Below, one piece after another: positions 17,434 to 27,160 of a stretch of 64,000 nucleotides of DNA (position 1 is the stretch's first letter; every line of letters starts with the position of its first letter). The notes beneath the pieces were generated by a model. The model was not told the origin of the DNA, searched no databases, and worked only from the letters and a program-made list of their open reading frames with translations. The stretch is from Sinorhizobium psoraleae (GTDB lineage: Bacteria; Pseudomonadota; Alphaproteobacteria; Rhizobiales; Rhizobiaceae). The translations under genes were made by a program, and so were the position numbers. The stretch lies in NCBI RefSeq assembly GCF_013283645.1, contig NZ_JABEKV010000003.1, positions 806,001 to 870,000 of the forward strand, written 5' to 3'.

Positions 17434-19334
17434 TGTCGTATCTTCAAACCATGCCGCCGCATGACATCGAGGCGCATTTGGCCGAGCACGACAACAAGTC
17501 GATCCTGAGGTTCATCACCTGCGGCTCTGTCGACGACGGCAAGTCGACCCTGATCGGACGCTTGCTTTACGATGCGAAGCTGATCTTCGAGGATCAGTTG
17601 GCAAATCTCGGCCGCGTCGGCAGCCCAGGTGCTGCCAACGGGAAGGAGATCGATCTGGCCCTGCTTCTCGATGGGCTCGAGGCAGAACGTGAACAGGGCA
17701 TCACCATCGACGTCGCCTACCGCTATTTCGCCACGTCGAAGCGCAAGTTCATCGTCGCCGACACGCCCGGCCACGAGGAATATACGCGCAACATGGTGAC
17801 CGGCGCCTCGACCGCGGATCTGGCCATCATCCTGATCGACAGCCGCCAGGGCATTCTCCAGCAGACACGGCGCCATTCATATATCGCCTCGCTGCTCGGC
17901 ATCCGGCATGTCGTGCTGGCGGTCAACAAGATCGACCTGGTCGACTTCCGCCAGCAGGGCTTCGACGAGATCGTTGAAGACTACTTGGTCTTTGCCAAGG
18001 AACTCGGCTTTGCCAGTATCCGGCCGATCCCGATTTCCGCCCGTTACGGCGACAATGTCATTTCGGCTTCTGCGAACACGCCCTGGTACAAGGGGCCGGC
18101 TCTGCTTGAATATCTGGAGACGGTTGAACTCGACCCGACCGATCGGGAGAAGCCGTTCCGTTTCCCGGTCCAGCTGGTCATGCGGCCGAACGCGGATTTC
18201 CGCGGCTATGCCGGACAGGTTGCGTCCGGAAGGATCTCGGTCGGCGATCCGGTGGTCGTCGCGAAATCCGGGCAACGCTCGTCGGTCAAGGCGATCGTCA
18301 CCTATGACGGCAACCTCGAGACGGCGGAGGAGGGCGAGGCTGTAACGCTCATGCTTTCGGATGAGGTCGACGCCTCGCGCGGCAACATGCTCGTCGCCCC
18401 CGGCTCGCGGCCCTTCGTGGCGGACCAGTTTCAGGCGCATGTTATCTGGTTCGACGCCAATGCGATGATGCCAGGGCGGAGCTATATCCTCAGGACCGAG
18501 ACCGACAGCGTCAGCGCGACGGTCACGACGCTCAAGCACCAGGTCAACATCAACAGCTTCATCCGTGAGGCGGCGAAGTCGCTGCAGATGAACGAAGTGG
18601 GCGTCTGCAACATCTCGACGCAGACGCCGATTGCCTTCGATGCCTACAAGGACAACCGGGCGACAGGCAATTTCATCTTCGTCGACCGGGTAACGAACGC
18701 CACCGTCGGCGCCGGCATGATCGACTTCCCGCTGCGCCGCGCCGACAATGTCCATTGGCATGCGCTCGACGTGAACAAGGGCGCGCGCAGCGCGATGAAG
18801 AACCAGCGCCCTGCCGTGCTTTGGTTCACAGGCCTTTCCGGCTCCGGCAAATCGACGATTGCAAACACGCTGGACCGGATCCTGCATGCGCGCGGCAAGC
18901 ACACCTATCTGCTCGACGGCGACAATGTGCGTCACGGGCTCAATCGGGACCTCGGCTTTACCGAGGAGGATCGCGTCGAGAACATCCGCCGCGTGGCCGA
19001 GGTCGCCAAGCTCATGGCCGACGCCGGCCTGATCGTACTCGTGTCCTTCATTTCTCCGTTCCGTGACGAACGGCGCATGGCACGAGAACTGATGGACGAG
19101 CGCGAGTTCATCGAGATATTCGTCGACACCCCGCTCGATGAGTGTGCGCGTCGCGATCCGAAAGGGCTCTATGAGAAGGCGCTCGCCGGCAAGATTGCGA
19201 ACTTCACCGGGGTCTCCTCGCCCTATGAGGCCCCGGAGAACCCGGAATTGCACCTGCGGACGGTCGGCCATGAGCCGATCGATCTGGCGCTTGAGATCGA
19301 GGAATTCCTCGACCGGCTGATGGAGGACAAATGA
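17433..19334 (+). CDS. cysNC: bifunctional CysN GTPase subunit / APS kinase (CysNC, NodQ-like)
   Basis: A 633-residue fusion. Residues 1 to about 440 are the EF-Tu-like GTPase subunit of ATP sulfurylase: P-loop [19 protein letters not shown], switch [19 protein letters not shown]. From about 455 on is APS kinase with its own P-loop [11 protein letters not shown] and [15 protein letters not shown]. The protein therefore converts sulfate all the way to PAPS with CysD. It overlaps cysQ by four bases. A fused CysNC fits supply of PAPS to sulfotransferases, and one is encoded at 50340-51263. Confidence 0.95.
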   Translation: MSYLQTMPPHDIEAHLAEHDNKSILRFITCGSVDDGKSTLIGRLLYDAKLIFEDQLANLGRVGSPGAANGKEIDLALLLDGLEAEREQGITIDVAYRYFATSKRKFIVADTPGHEEYTRNMVTGASTADLAIILIDSRQGILQQTRRHSYIASLLGIRHVVLAVNKIDLVDFRQQGFDEIVEDYLVFAKELGFASIRPIPISARYGDNVISASANTPWYKGPALLEYLETVELDPTDREKPFRFPVQLVMRPNADFRGYAGQVASGRISVGDPVVVAKSGQRSSVKAIVTYDGNLETAEEGEAVTLMLSDEVDASRGNMLVAPGSRPFVADQFQAHVIWFDANAMMPGRSYILRTETDSVSATVTTLKHQVNINSFIREAAKSLQMNEVGVCNISTQTPIAFDAYKDNRATGNFIFVDRVTNATVGAGMIDFPLRRADNVHWHALDVNKGARSAMKNQRPAVLWFTGLSGSGKSTIANTLDRILHARGKHTYLLDGDNVRHGLNRDLGFTEEDRVENIRRVAEVAKLMADAGLIVLVSFISPFRDERRMARELMDEREFIEIFVDTPLDECARRDPKGLYEKALAGKIANFTGVSSPYEAPENPELHLRTVGHEPIDLALEIEEFLDRLMEDK

Positions 19335-20140
19335 CCCCCCTTTGCGAAGTGCTTGAACGCATTGCGCTCGACGCCGGAGCGGCGATTCTCGATGTTTATG
19401 ACACCGGCCCCAATGTTTCCTACAAGGACGACCAGTCGCCCGTCACCGAGGCGGACGAACGAGCCGAAGCCATCATCCTCGACAGGTTGGCGGTCGCCTT
19501 TCCGCGCATCCCCGTCGTCGCCGAAGAGGCGGTCGCGTCGGGCCGCGTTCCCGACATCAGCAGCGGCTGCTTCTTTCTGGTCGATCCGCTGGACGGGACG
19601 AAGGAATTCATCAACCGACGCAGCGACTTCACCGTCAATATCGCGCTCATCGAGGGGAATGTGCCGATCGCCGGCATCGTCTATGCGCCCGCGCAACGCT
19701 GCGCCTATGTCGCCGATGGTGGCCGGGCGGAAAAGCTTCTCCTCTGCCAAGATTGGAAGGTCGAGCAAAGGCAGGCGATCCGGGTGCGCACGCGCGGCGC
19801 CGCGCTGACGGCCGTTGCCAGCCGCTCGCACGGCAGTTTCGAGACCGAGGCGTTCCTAACCGGTTACGGCGTGACCGACTTTGCGTCGGTGGGTTCTTCG
19901 CTCAAATTCTGCCTTCTGGCCGAAGGCAAGGCGGATGTTTATCCGCGCTTCGGCCGAACGATGGAGTGGGATACGGCGGCCGGCGACGCGGTGCTGAAGG
20001 CCGCCGGCGGATCGGTGGTCCGGTTGGATGGTTCGCGCCTGCTCTATGGCAAGACGAGGCAGGACGGCGACAGCGACTTTGCAAACCCGCATTTCATCGC
20101 CTGGGCGGACATGTCTGCGATGGCGCTCGCCCAATGCTGA
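19331..20140 (+). CDS. cysQ: 3'(2'),5'-bisphosphate nucleotidase CysQ
   Basis: A 269-residue inositol-monophosphatase-fold enzyme that hydrolyses PAP, the by-product of sulfotransfer, to AMP. Metal and active-site blocks are [30 protein letters not shown] and the C-terminal [15 protein letters not shown]. It is translationally coupled to cysNC (ATGA). Its role here is to keep PAP from inhibiting sulfation. Confidence 0.93.
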   Translation: MTPLCEVLERIALDAGAAILDVYDTGPNVSYKDDQSPVTEADERAEAIILDRLAVAFPRIPVVAEEAVASGRVPDISSGCFFLVDPLDGTKEFINRRSDFTVNIALIEGNVPIAGIVYAPAQRCAYVADGGRAEKLLLCQDWKVEQRQAIRVRTRGAALTAVASRSHGSFETEAFLTGYGVTDFASVGSSLKFCLLAEGKADVYPRFGRTMEWDTAAGDAVLKAAGGSVVRLDGSRLLYGKTRQDGDSDFANPHFIAWADMSAMALAQC

Positions 20141-20207
20141 ATGGTGATGGCTGCACACGTCGCCGCAGACGGTCCAGGAAGTCGACCGGGCACTTATCGA
20201 GGGCGCA

Positions 20208-20954
20208 GTGAACATGGACGGGCAACGAAAAACCGGTGCCGGCAAGCCTTTGTTCTCCCGTTTTCGGGATCTGAACCGAGAGCAATTGAACGTGGAACTC
20301 CAGGTTCATACCAACTGGACCGATGGGCAGGCGACGGTGCTCGAAGTCCTGCAGGCGGCCGATGAACGCGGTCTCACTGAGCTTGCCTTCACGGAGCATG
20401 TCCGAGAAGACACGTCGTGGTTTCCTGACTTCAAGGCTGAGATTCTTTCCGCTGCGCGCGGGTTCGATGGTTTGCGCGTCTATGTCGGCTGCGAGACGAA
20501 AGCCATGGATGACAATGGCCGGCTGGATGTGTCGCAGTCTGTGCTCGACGCATGCGACATCGTTCTCGGCGTCGTTCATCGGCTCCCGGACGGCCAGGGC
20601 GGCTATCTGGATTTCAAACAACTGTCATTCGACGAGACGTCCGAAATCGAATTCCGACTTTCGATGGGAATGATCGCAAATGCGCCGATCGACGTCCTTG
20701 GACATCCGGGTGGAATGAGCCTTAGGCGGCACGGCCAGTTTCCGGAGAGGTATTATCGCGCGTTGATGACGGCGACGCTCGAGCGGCGGATCGCGATCGA
20801 GATCAACTCCTCGTACCTGGTCGATATGCCTGCGTTTCTGGCCCTGTGCGAAGAGGTCAACCCGTTTGTTTCGATCGGTTCGGATGCGCATAAGTTGAAC
20901 GAATTGGGCCGGTGCAGGGATAAGCTGCTTGAACTGGGGGTAGGGCGATCATGA
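20208..20954 (+). CDS. PHP-domain phosphoesterase-like protein
   Basis: A 248-residue PHP-fold protein. Motif I reads VELQVHTNWTDG, so the first metal His of the usual HxH is Gln32 while His34 remains. Motif II is FTEH (His64), then GHPGG, EINSS and the C-terminal IGSDAH (Asp226, His228). PHP enzymes are metal phosphoesterases acting on histidinol phosphate, nucleotides or PAP. A GTG start (20208) has GAGG five bases before it; ATG 20214 is the alternative. It follows cysQ by 67 nt and overlaps the ATP-grasp gene by four bases. A role in PAP or nucleotide turnover is only inferred. Confidence 0.75.
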   Translation: MNMDGQRKTGAGKPLFSRFRDLNREQLNVELQVHTNWTDGQATVLEVLQAADERGLTELAFTEHVREDTSWFPDFKAEILSAARGFDGLRVYVGCETKAMDDNGRLDVSQSVLDACDIVLGVVHRLPDGQGGYLDFKQLSFDETSEIEFRLSMGMIANAPIDVLGHPGGMSLRRHGQFPERYYRALMTATLERRIAIEINSSYLVDMPAFLALCEEVNPFVSIGSDAHKLNELGRCRDKLLELGVGRS

Positions 20955-21943
20955 AGGTCTTCATCACGGGTGCCGGCGCCCTCCTCGGGCAGGGCATCAT
21001 TCGCGCCTTGCGGCGTTCGACCCTGAACGCGACGATCGTCGCGGGCGATCCAAGCCCGCTCTCGGCCGGCCTCTACTGGGGCGATGTCGCCTACCTTGTC
21101 CCGATGGCGAAGGACCCTGCCTATCTGGACAGGTTGGGCGACCTGCTGCGGGCCGAGCGGCCCGACATCCTCATTCCCGGAACCGATGTCGAGCTCCCGA
21201 TTCTCTCGGCCAATCGCGAAGCGATCGAGAGGACCTATGGAACCAAGGTGATCATCAGCTCGCCCCGCGTCGTATCCATAGCGAACGACAAGTGGCTCAC
21301 CTCCGAGTTCCTCCGGGAGCAGGGATTGGGGTTCGTTCCTTCGTGTTTGCCGGGTGACGAGGAGGCCCTGATCGAACAGTGCGGCTTTCCCCTCGTCGTC
21401 AAGCCCCGGGTCGGCGCCAGGTCGATCGGCTTCAGCGTCGTGCGTGACCGGGAGCAATTGAAGCGGGCCATAGCCGAGCAGGCCGGCATCGTCATACAGA
21501 AATATGTCGGCTCGGAAGCGACCGAGTACACCGCGGGCACGCTGACTTTCGATGGGAACTGCCGCGCGACAATCGTCATGCGGAGAGACCTTCGTGACGG
21601 CAACACTTACAGGGCGTTTGCCGAAGCCTTTCCTGCTCTGAATGACGCGATGGCGCTGGCGGCCGACGCTCTTGGCGCCTATGGCCCGGCGAACTTCCAG
21701 TTCCGCTTGGACGAAGGTGTTCCCCGCATTTTCGAGATTAATGCGCGGTTCTCCGGGACGACGGCCGTCAGAATCCATGCAGGGTTCAACGAATTGGAGA
21801 TGTCGATCCGGCATATCCTCTTCGGCGAGCCAGTCGAGCAGCCGGAAATCATGCCGGTGACGATATTGCGGCACTGGTCGGAGACAGTGGTGAGACCCGG
21901 CGATTTGATCACGGCCACCGGGCGGCTGCAGGAAGAAGTCTAG
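20951..21943 (+). CDS. ATP-grasp domain protein (CarB-like), function unknown
   Basis: A 330-residue protein with an N-terminal Rossmann-like pre-ATP-grasp part (VFITGAGALLGQGIIRALRR) and an ATP-grasp core: VKPRVGARSIGF, the hinge IQKYVGSEATEYTAGT and the metal-binding FEINARFSG. Such enzymes form amide or thioester bonds through acylphosphates. It is coupled to the PHP gene and lies 28 nt before an NAD-dependent epimerase. The cluster suggests modification of a nucleotide sugar or polysaccharide precursor, perhaps amide formation, but neither substrate is visible. Confidence 0.8.
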   Translation: MKVFITGAGALLGQGIIRALRRSTLNATIVAGDPSPLSAGLYWGDVAYLVPMAKDPAYLDRLGDLLRAERPDILIPGTDVELPILSANREAIERTYGTKVIISSPRVVSIANDKWLTSEFLREQGLGFVPSCLPGDEEALIEQCGFPLVVKPRVGARSIGFSVVRDREQLKRAIAEQAGIVIQKYVGSEATEYTAGTLTFDGNCRATIVMRRDLRDGNTYRAFAEAFPALNDAMALAADALGAYGPANFQFRLDEGVPRIFEINARFSGTTAVRIHAGFNELEMSIRHILFGEPVEQPEIMPVTILRHWSETVVRPGDLITATGRLQEEV

Positions 21944-21971
21944 GCGGCCAGTAAGGCGAGGTTCGACGCAG

Positions 21972-22904
21972 ATGCAGCTCGTTGTTACCGGCGCGACAGG
22001 GTTTCTCGCTTCGAGACTGATCGGCCAGGCACTTTCAAAAGGTTACCAGGTCATCGCCCTCGCGCGCGACCCGGACCGTGTGGCATCGAAAAGCTCTCGT
22101 TTGCAAATCGAAAAATGGTCGATTGGTGACCCATTGCCGGCGGTGATGAAGGCTGACGCCATTCTTCACTTGGCCGCTTACATTCCCGCCGATCTCACCG
22201 ACGCGCATCAGGCGGCGAAATGTTTCGAGGTCAACACGAATGGTGCCTTGCGGGTCGCGATGGATGCCGCTTCGCAGGGTGTTAAGCGGTTTATCTTCTT
22301 CGGATCGGGGCAGGTGTACACGCCCGCGCCCGTACCCGCGTCTGAGACGAGCCCGGCCTTTCCGGTGGATCGCGCCAGCTACTATCTGGCGAGCAAGCTC
22401 TCGGCGGAAATTTGCCTGCTGGCTTTCGGAACGGCAAACGCCATGCCGGTGACGGTGCTTCGCCTCGCCTCGGTTTATGGTCCCGGCATGCATGGCTCGG
22501 GGATGGTGCCGACGTTCATCCGTGCGCTCGGGAGCGGGCGTTCAGTGGCCATACGAGACGGCGGCCGATATCGCGTCGACCTGGTATTTGTCGATGACGT
22601 CGTTTCCCTGGCACTGGAAGCGATCGAGAAAGAAAAGGCGGGAGTGTTCAATGCCGGCAGCGGGTATGGCTGCACGTCGCTGGAAGCGGCTCAAATCGTC
22701 GCCGATATCCTTGGAGCGGACCCGAACTTGGTCAACGTCGATGGCGAGCGGGGGAACGGAAGCACGACTGGCTTTGCGACGCTGAACGTCGCCAAGGCGG
22801 CCGAGCAGTTAGGTTACAGCCCACGCGCCTTTCGCGAAGGCATCGAAGCATGGAAGGCAGAGACAGGGCTGGCCGACTTCCGAAACGGGAGCGCGCAAGG
22901 CTGA
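21972..22904 (+). CDS. NAD-dependent epimerase/dehydratase (extended SDR)
   Basis: A 310-residue Rossmann enzyme. It has the cofactor motif GATGFLASRL (the usual last Gly is Ala), the catalytic Ser in FFGSGQVY, and Tyr-xxx-Lys in YYLASK. The C-terminal part resembles nucleotide-sugar epimerases (GVFNAGSGYGCTSLEAA). It ends the cys/PHP/ATP-grasp run and probably alters an NDP-sugar. The start ATG is preceded by GAGG at loose spacing. Confidence 0.85.
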   Translation: MQLVVTGATGFLASRLIGQALSKGYQVIALARDPDRVASKSSRLQIEKWSIGDPLPAVMKADAILHLAAYIPADLTDAHQAAKCFEVNTNGALRVAMDAASQGVKRFIFFGSGQVYTPAPVPASETSPAFPVDRASYYLASKLSAEICLLAFGTANAMPVTVLRLASVYGPGMHGSGMVPTFIRALGSGRSVAIRDGGRYRVDLVFVDDVVSLALEAIEKEKAGVFNAGSGYGCTSLEAAQIVADILGADPNLVNVDGERGNGSTTGFATLNVAKAAEQLGYSPRAFREGIEAWKAETGLADFRNGSAQG

Positions 22905-22911
22905 GCCCTGA

Positions 22912-23010
22912 CAGCGCCGTGCGCCTTTTGAGACCGCAAAAGTCGCTGTAACGCTTTGAATTGCTGCACGATTTCATCCATAAATCGATTCCGGGGAATC
23001 ATGCAGCAGT
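22912..23010 (+). repeat. mosaic intergenic repeat, copy 1
   Basis: About 99 nt resembling the copy at 23065, more diverged. It shares the core TTTGAATTGCTGCA, then a short palindromic stretch and a terminal ATGCAGCAG that pairs with the CTGCA of the core. It begins eight bases after the epimerase stop. Confidence 0.65.
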
Positions 23011-23064
23011 GCCGCCGCAAAGAGGATGCGGGCGGAAGACCGCCCGCACTTTTTTCATTCTGCG

Positions 23065-23169
23065 CTACAGCGCCGCGGGTCTATCGGACGCGCAAAGGAC
23101 GCCGTAGCACTTTGAATTGCTGCATGTTTTGTCCTTAACTCGGTTACGATTTAAGGAAACATGCAGTAG
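23065..23169 (+). repeat. mosaic intergenic repeat, copy 2
   Basis: About 105 nt: CTACAGCGCCGCGGGTC at the left, TTTGAATTGCTGCATG in the middle and ACATGCAGTAG at the right, the last two pairing as a long stem. It is nearly identical in layout to the inverted copy at 52967-53064. It sits just past the RTX stop codon and could act as a terminator or stabiliser. Confidence 0.7.
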
Positions 23170-23179
23170 GCGGCCCACG

Positions 23180-24346
23180 TCAGGCGAGGAGAAAATCGCT
23201 CCTCGAAAAGTTGGACGCGGAGAAACTGCCGTTCGGGTCATCCAAGAGGATGGAAAACGCATTGCCCACGGAGTCGTAACCCTTTACCAGCACGTCGCCG
23301 CCGGCTGCGTCATAAGCGTAGACAGTGCCCTTGGCGCCGGAACTCGAGTATTGGGTGACCCCGAGTTTCTCGATGACAAGGAAATCGACCCCGTCCTGGA
23401 AATCCATAACGGTGTCCCGACCGCTGAGCGCCGGGGTCGACTTGAATATGAAGCGATCGGAATCTGCTCCACCCCAAAGGATGTCGCTTCCCGCCTCGCC
23501 CATAAGAGTGTCTTTTCCCGAATCGCCGCGCAGCGTGTCGTTACCGTCGCCGGAATACAGGAAGTCGCTGCCGGTGCCGCCGTAAAGGACGTCGTCGCCT
23601 CCTTCACCCGACAGCGTATCATTGCCGTCATCGCCGTAGGCCAGATCGTTTCCGGCACCCACCGAAATCCTGTCGTTGCCCAGGCCGCCGTGGGCCTCGT
23701 CGATGCCGCTTTCGGAGTCGAGCACGTCATATCCGTCGCCGCCGTCGAGATAGTTGTTGCCGTCGCCGGCATCGACGATGTCGTCGCCGATGCCGCCATA
23801 AACGCGGTCGTTGCCAGATTGACCCTTCAGGGCATCGTTGCCCTCTTCGCCGTATATCGTGTCGTTTCCGGCACCGCCTCCTACTGCCTGCTGCGTGAGT
23901 TGTCCGGTTGCGGGATTTATTCGATTATTGAATCCATCATTGCCTGAGCCGGCATAGATGATGTCATCGCCATCGCCTGCGTCGATGTACTCTTCGCCCG
24001 CTCCACCGTAGATCTTGTCGTTTCCGACACCGCCGAGAAACTTGTCATGGCCATCGCCACCGTTGAGCGTGTCGTTGCCGTCGCCGCCATCAAAGATGTC
24101 GTTACCCAGTCCACCGATGAACGTGTCGAAACCGAGGCCGCCATCAAAACGGTCGTTGCCGTCGCCGCCGTCGGCATAGTCGTCGCCCGTGCCAGCCTTG
24201 ATTAAGTCATTGCCGAGGCCGCCAAAAATTCTGTCGTTCCCATCTCTACCCTCGAGGTAATCGTCTCCGGCATAGCCCCAGATCTCGTCGTTACCCAGGG
24301 TGCCGACAATCGAGTTGGTAAGATTGGTTCCCTTTAATAGCATCAT
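23180..24346 (-). CDS. RTX (hemolysin-type calcium-binding repeat) protein
   Basis: A 388-residue protein made almost wholly of glycine/aspartate nonapeptides of the GGxGxDxUx type (GGDGNDRFDGGLGFDTFIGG and many more) up to about residue 290. A C-terminal segment (DRFIFKSTPALSGRDTVMDF) typical of type I secreted proteins follows. No catalytic domain and no Sec signal is present. AGGAG precedes two adjacent ATGs (24346, 24343); spacing favours the second. It is probably secreted, calcium-folded and associated with the surface polysaccharide. No type I secretion genes are nearby. Confidence 0.9.
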   Translation of the reverse strand: MMLLKGTNLTNSIVGTLGNDEIWGYAGDDYLEGRDGNDRIFGGLGNDLIKAGTGDDYADGGDGNDRFDGGLGFDTFIGGLGNDIFDGGDGNDTLNGGDGHDKFLGGVGNDKIYGGAGEEYIDAGDGDDIIYAGSGNDGFNNRINPATGQLTQQAVGGGAGNDTIYGEEGNDALKGQSGNDRVYGGIGDDIVDAGDGNNYLDGGDGYDVLDSESGIDEAHGGLGNDRISVGAGNDLAYGDDGNDTLSGEGGDDVLYGGTGSDFLYSGDGNDTLRGDSGKDTLMGEAGSDILWGGADSDRFIFKSTPALSGRDTVMDFQDGVDFLVIEKLGVTQYSSSGAKGTVYAYDAAGGDVLVKGYDSVGNAFSILLDDPNGSFSASNFSRSDFLLA

Positions 24347-24602
24347 AATCTCCTAGCAGTTGCAGGAGGGCGGATAGTTTGCGAATGGGGCGCAAAAGTG
24401 ATCCCGACGTCAAAGACGCCAATCGACGCAGAAGTTGCAGTATTTTACAGTGGAAAACTAAACTATACTACTTATCGTGGTATGTATTATTGCTCCTCAA
24501 CTGCGCTTTAGGAGCGAGAAGCGAAGGGTATTTCTTAAGGCGTGGCAATTTTAACGAGAAATGCAATGAGCGATGCACGACAATTGCATTCGTGAGTTCG
24601 GT

Positions 24603-25688
24603 TTAATGCATTAGAAACTCTGCATATTTTTCGGTGATCGCAGTGATTGCGTATTCATTTTCGACGCGCTGCCGTGCGTTGCGCGCGTAGCGCGCATACT
24701 CGTCAGCCGGCAGGTCAAGAATTCGGCGGATAGCAATGGCGAGAGCTTCGGGATCTCGGGCGGGCACGGCGATTCCGGCATTTCCCGCCACGGCGGCGGC
24801 ATCGCCGACGTCGGTCGTCACGATCGGCTTGCCATAGCTCATGGCTTCGGCAATGACATTGGGAAAACCTTCGGTCCTCGACGAAAGAACCAAAAGGTCG
24901 ATGCCTTGATAGAACTTCGCCATGTCGGTGATTTCCCCGCGGAGGTCGACCGCGTGAACTGGAAGCCCTGCCTGCGCCATGAGGTCGACCACAGCGGGAT
25001 TGTCGCGCGACAACCCATTTCCGGCCGCGGAAAAGACTGCCTGCGGGTGGGTCTGGATGACTGAAGCCGCAGCCTTGAAGAAGGTCGCGTGATCCTTCTG
25101 CGGATGAAAGCGGCCGACAATGCCAATCCGCCTGGCGGCGGCCTTCGACGGGGAAGGGGGGAGGTGGGGAAGTTCGAATCCGTTCGGGATTACGATGGCA
25201 TTCCGATTTGCGTAGCCATACTTGCGATGCAAGTCGAGGGCGCGGGCGCTGTTGTAGATGATCCCCGATGGCAGCTTCGACAACAATCTCGCCATCGCAA
25301 TTGCCAGGCGCGAACTGCGCGTGAGGGAGGCAGGGTCATCCAGGGATTGACGAACGTTCCAGAAGACTTGTGCCCCGTGCCGGGCGACGCGCGCAGCGAC
25401 GGTGCCGGCGATCATCGCGTGGTACATCCAGCACAGGATCACGTCGGGCCGCTCCTTCTTGATCAGCCGGGAGAGGCGTAGAACTGCGCCCGTGAGCGCG
25501 GCGAGGGAGGCGGCCTCAAGCGAAACGTAGACGACCCTCGGGTTGTCGGCGAGGCGACGGTTCCGTTCCGATATGCCGATGAGCGACACGACAATGATAC
25601 GCTCGTCGGTCGAATTGTGTAGCAAACGTGCCAGCATCGTTTCGGCGCCCGCACTGGCTGTAAAGTTGGTAATGACATGCATTATCAT
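24603..25688 (-). CDS. glycosyltransferase family 4
   Basis: A 361-residue GT-B enzyme. The N-terminal half begins MHVITNFTASAGAETMLARL; the C-terminal half has IGIVGRFHPQKDHATF and the retaining E-x7-E motif EGFPNVIAEAMSYGKPIVTT. It transfers a sugar from an NDP donor to a lipid-linked oligosaccharide on the cytoplasmic face. ATG 25688 has AGGG seven bases upstream. It is the downstream partner of another GT4 gene 53 nt away. Sugar specificity is not readable. Confidence 0.9.
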   Translation of the reverse strand: MIMHVITNFTASAGAETMLARLLHNSTDERIIVVSLIGISERNRRLADNPRVVYVSLEAASLAALTGAVLRLSRLIKKERPDVILCWMYHAMIAGTVAARVARHGAQVFWNVRQSLDDPASLTRSSRLAIAMARLLSKLPSGIIYNSARALDLHRKYGYANRNAIVIPNGFELPHLPPSPSKAAARRIGIVGRFHPQKDHATFFKAAASVIQTHPQAVFSAAGNGLSRDNPAVVDLMAQAGLPVHAVDLRGEITDMAKFYQGIDLLVLSSRTEGFPNVIAEAMSYGKPIVTTDVGDAAAVAGNAGIAVPARDPEALAIAIRRILDLPADEYARYARNARQRVENEYAITAITEKYAEFLMH

Positions 25689-25741
25689 TTGAGCGCCCTA
25701 GCTCGCCACTGCCGATTCTGCCGCGCCCTGGAAGAACGCCC

Positions 25742-26968
25742 TCAATCTGCCAAGTTCATGCCGGCGAACAGCATCCGGTTGATCATGTGCACGTCGAACT
25801 TGGTCTCTGCCACTTCCCGTGATTGCCTGCCCATCTTTTCCGCCAATTCAGGGCTCCCGGCATAGCAGGCCATTGCGTCTGCGAGAGCGACGATGTCGCG
25901 CGCCTTAACGACCATGCCGTTCACTCCCGGCTGTACCGTGTCGCGGCAACCCGGCAGATCCGTCGTAATGACGGCTCGTCCTGTGGCCAAGGCTTCGAGG
26001 ATGCTTCGCGGAATGCCTTCGCGGTAGTAGGACGGCAGGACGAAAACGTTGCACGCTGTAAGGTAAGGCCGGACGTCCGCGGTCGTGCCGAGATAGTCCA
26101 ATACCCCCTCGCGCACCCAGCCGTCGATTTCCTCGCGCGAGATGGCCGTCGGATTGCTGTCGAAATGGCCGAGCAGTTGAAACTTGGCATTTGGGAAAGA
26201 TCGACGCACGATCCGAGCGGCTTCGACATACTCCACAACGCCCTTGTCGCGCAGGAGCCGGGCGATCATCAGGAAAGTCGGCCCGCTCCGAGGCGGTATC
26301 GAGAATGTGAAATGGTCCAGATCGACGCCAGATCCGGGAATCTTAGTCGGCGAGAGGTCGTCCCCCAACATTCGGTAGCGGCGAATGTCGTCGGCATCTG
26401 CGTCGTTATAGACAAAGACCACTCTGGCGCCCCGCAGCGCCAAACGATACAGCCGGACGCACAAATGGCGAATGGCCCGCGCTTTGAACGAGTGACCGGC
26501 CGCGTCCGAGAACACGTGGCCGAGGCCGGTCACGAGGAAGCAGCGCTCCTTTATCCCAAGGGCCCTGGCCGCGATTCCGGCGTAGATGATCGGCTTCATG
26601 GTGTAGGGAAGGACTATGTCCGGTTTCAGCCGCCTGAAGTGCTGTCGCAGCGACCAAAAGGTCCGGATGTCGTCCAACGGGTTGAGTCCGGTTCGCGCCA
26701 TGTGGATGCGAACGAAACGCACGCCGATCCGGGCGAGCTCCTGCTCGACTCGCACATCGTTTTCGGGAGCGAAGGCTATGACGTCGTGTCCGGCGGCGAC
26801 CAATCGCTTCAGCAATTCGAGCCGAAAGATCACGAGAGATGCCGTCAAGCTGGCGACGACCGCAATCACGCGTTTCTGCCGGGGCGGGTATGCTGCGCCG
26901 GCGGGTTTTGCCGACTGGCCCGCAATCTGCTCGGCTGCGGTGCGCGAAACCTGTTCAACAAGCTTCAA
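25742..26968 (-). CDS. glycosyltransferase family 4 (PglA/WcaL-like)
   Basis: A 408-residue GT-B enzyme. After a roughly 30-residue N-terminal tail, a Rossmann domain starts RVIAVVASLTASLVIFRLEL. YTMKPIIYAGIAARALGI and VTGLGHVF are typical of PglA/CapM-type hexosaminyltransferases. The C-terminal donor site is EGIPRSILEALATGRAVITT. It is part of the leftward polysaccharide run between the CapD-like gene and the other GT4. Confidence 0.9.
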   Translation of the reverse strand: MKLVEQVSRTAAEQIAGQSAKPAGAAYPPRQKRVIAVVASLTASLVIFRLELLKRLVAAGHDVIAFAPENDVRVEQELARIGVRFVRIHMARTGLNPLDDIRTFWSLRQHFRRLKPDIVLPYTMKPIIYAGIAARALGIKERCFLVTGLGHVFSDAAGHSFKARAIRHLCVRLYRLALRGARVVFVYNDADADDIRRYRMLGDDLSPTKIPGSGVDLDHFTFSIPPRSGPTFLMIARLLRDKGVVEYVEAARIVRRSFPNAKFQLLGHFDSNPTAISREEIDGWVREGVLDYLGTTADVRPYLTACNVFVLPSYYREGIPRSILEALATGRAVITTDLPGCRDTVQPGVNGMVVKARDIVALADAMACYAGSPELAEKMGRQSREVAETKFDVHMINRMLFAGMNLAD

Positions 26969-27160
26969 GGCTTACCTCCAGATTCGACTCCACCCCGAGA
27001 ATTGAGACATCCGCGCCCGGCTCTCCTGCTTCGCGGTGTTGTCCGCATTCGCAGGCAGGAGAGTGGTGCGTGTCCCGGCCGCGGAATCCGAGCAGCCACT
27101 ATCGCCGGCACCCACAGATGCATTGCACGATCCGCCCTTACCAATCGCGCCTGTCTTCCT

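Noticed and set aside
16534..19334. Naming the sulfate genes nodPQ
   Set aside because: Sequence fits both names, but no other nod genes or nod box were seen here, so the cys names are safer.
23117..23947. 276-codon rightward frame across the smaller RTX gene
   Set aside because: Antisense artefact of glycine/aspartate repeats; Val/Ala repeat pattern without domain.
24379..24606. 75-codon rightward frame in AT-rich spacer
   Set aside because: TTG start, no ribosome site and overlap with the glycosyltransferase stop; more likely promoter DNA.
25172..25182. GTTCGAATCCG, resembling a tRNA T-loop
   Set aside because: Inside a glycosyltransferase gene with no acceptor stem or anticodon arm around it.
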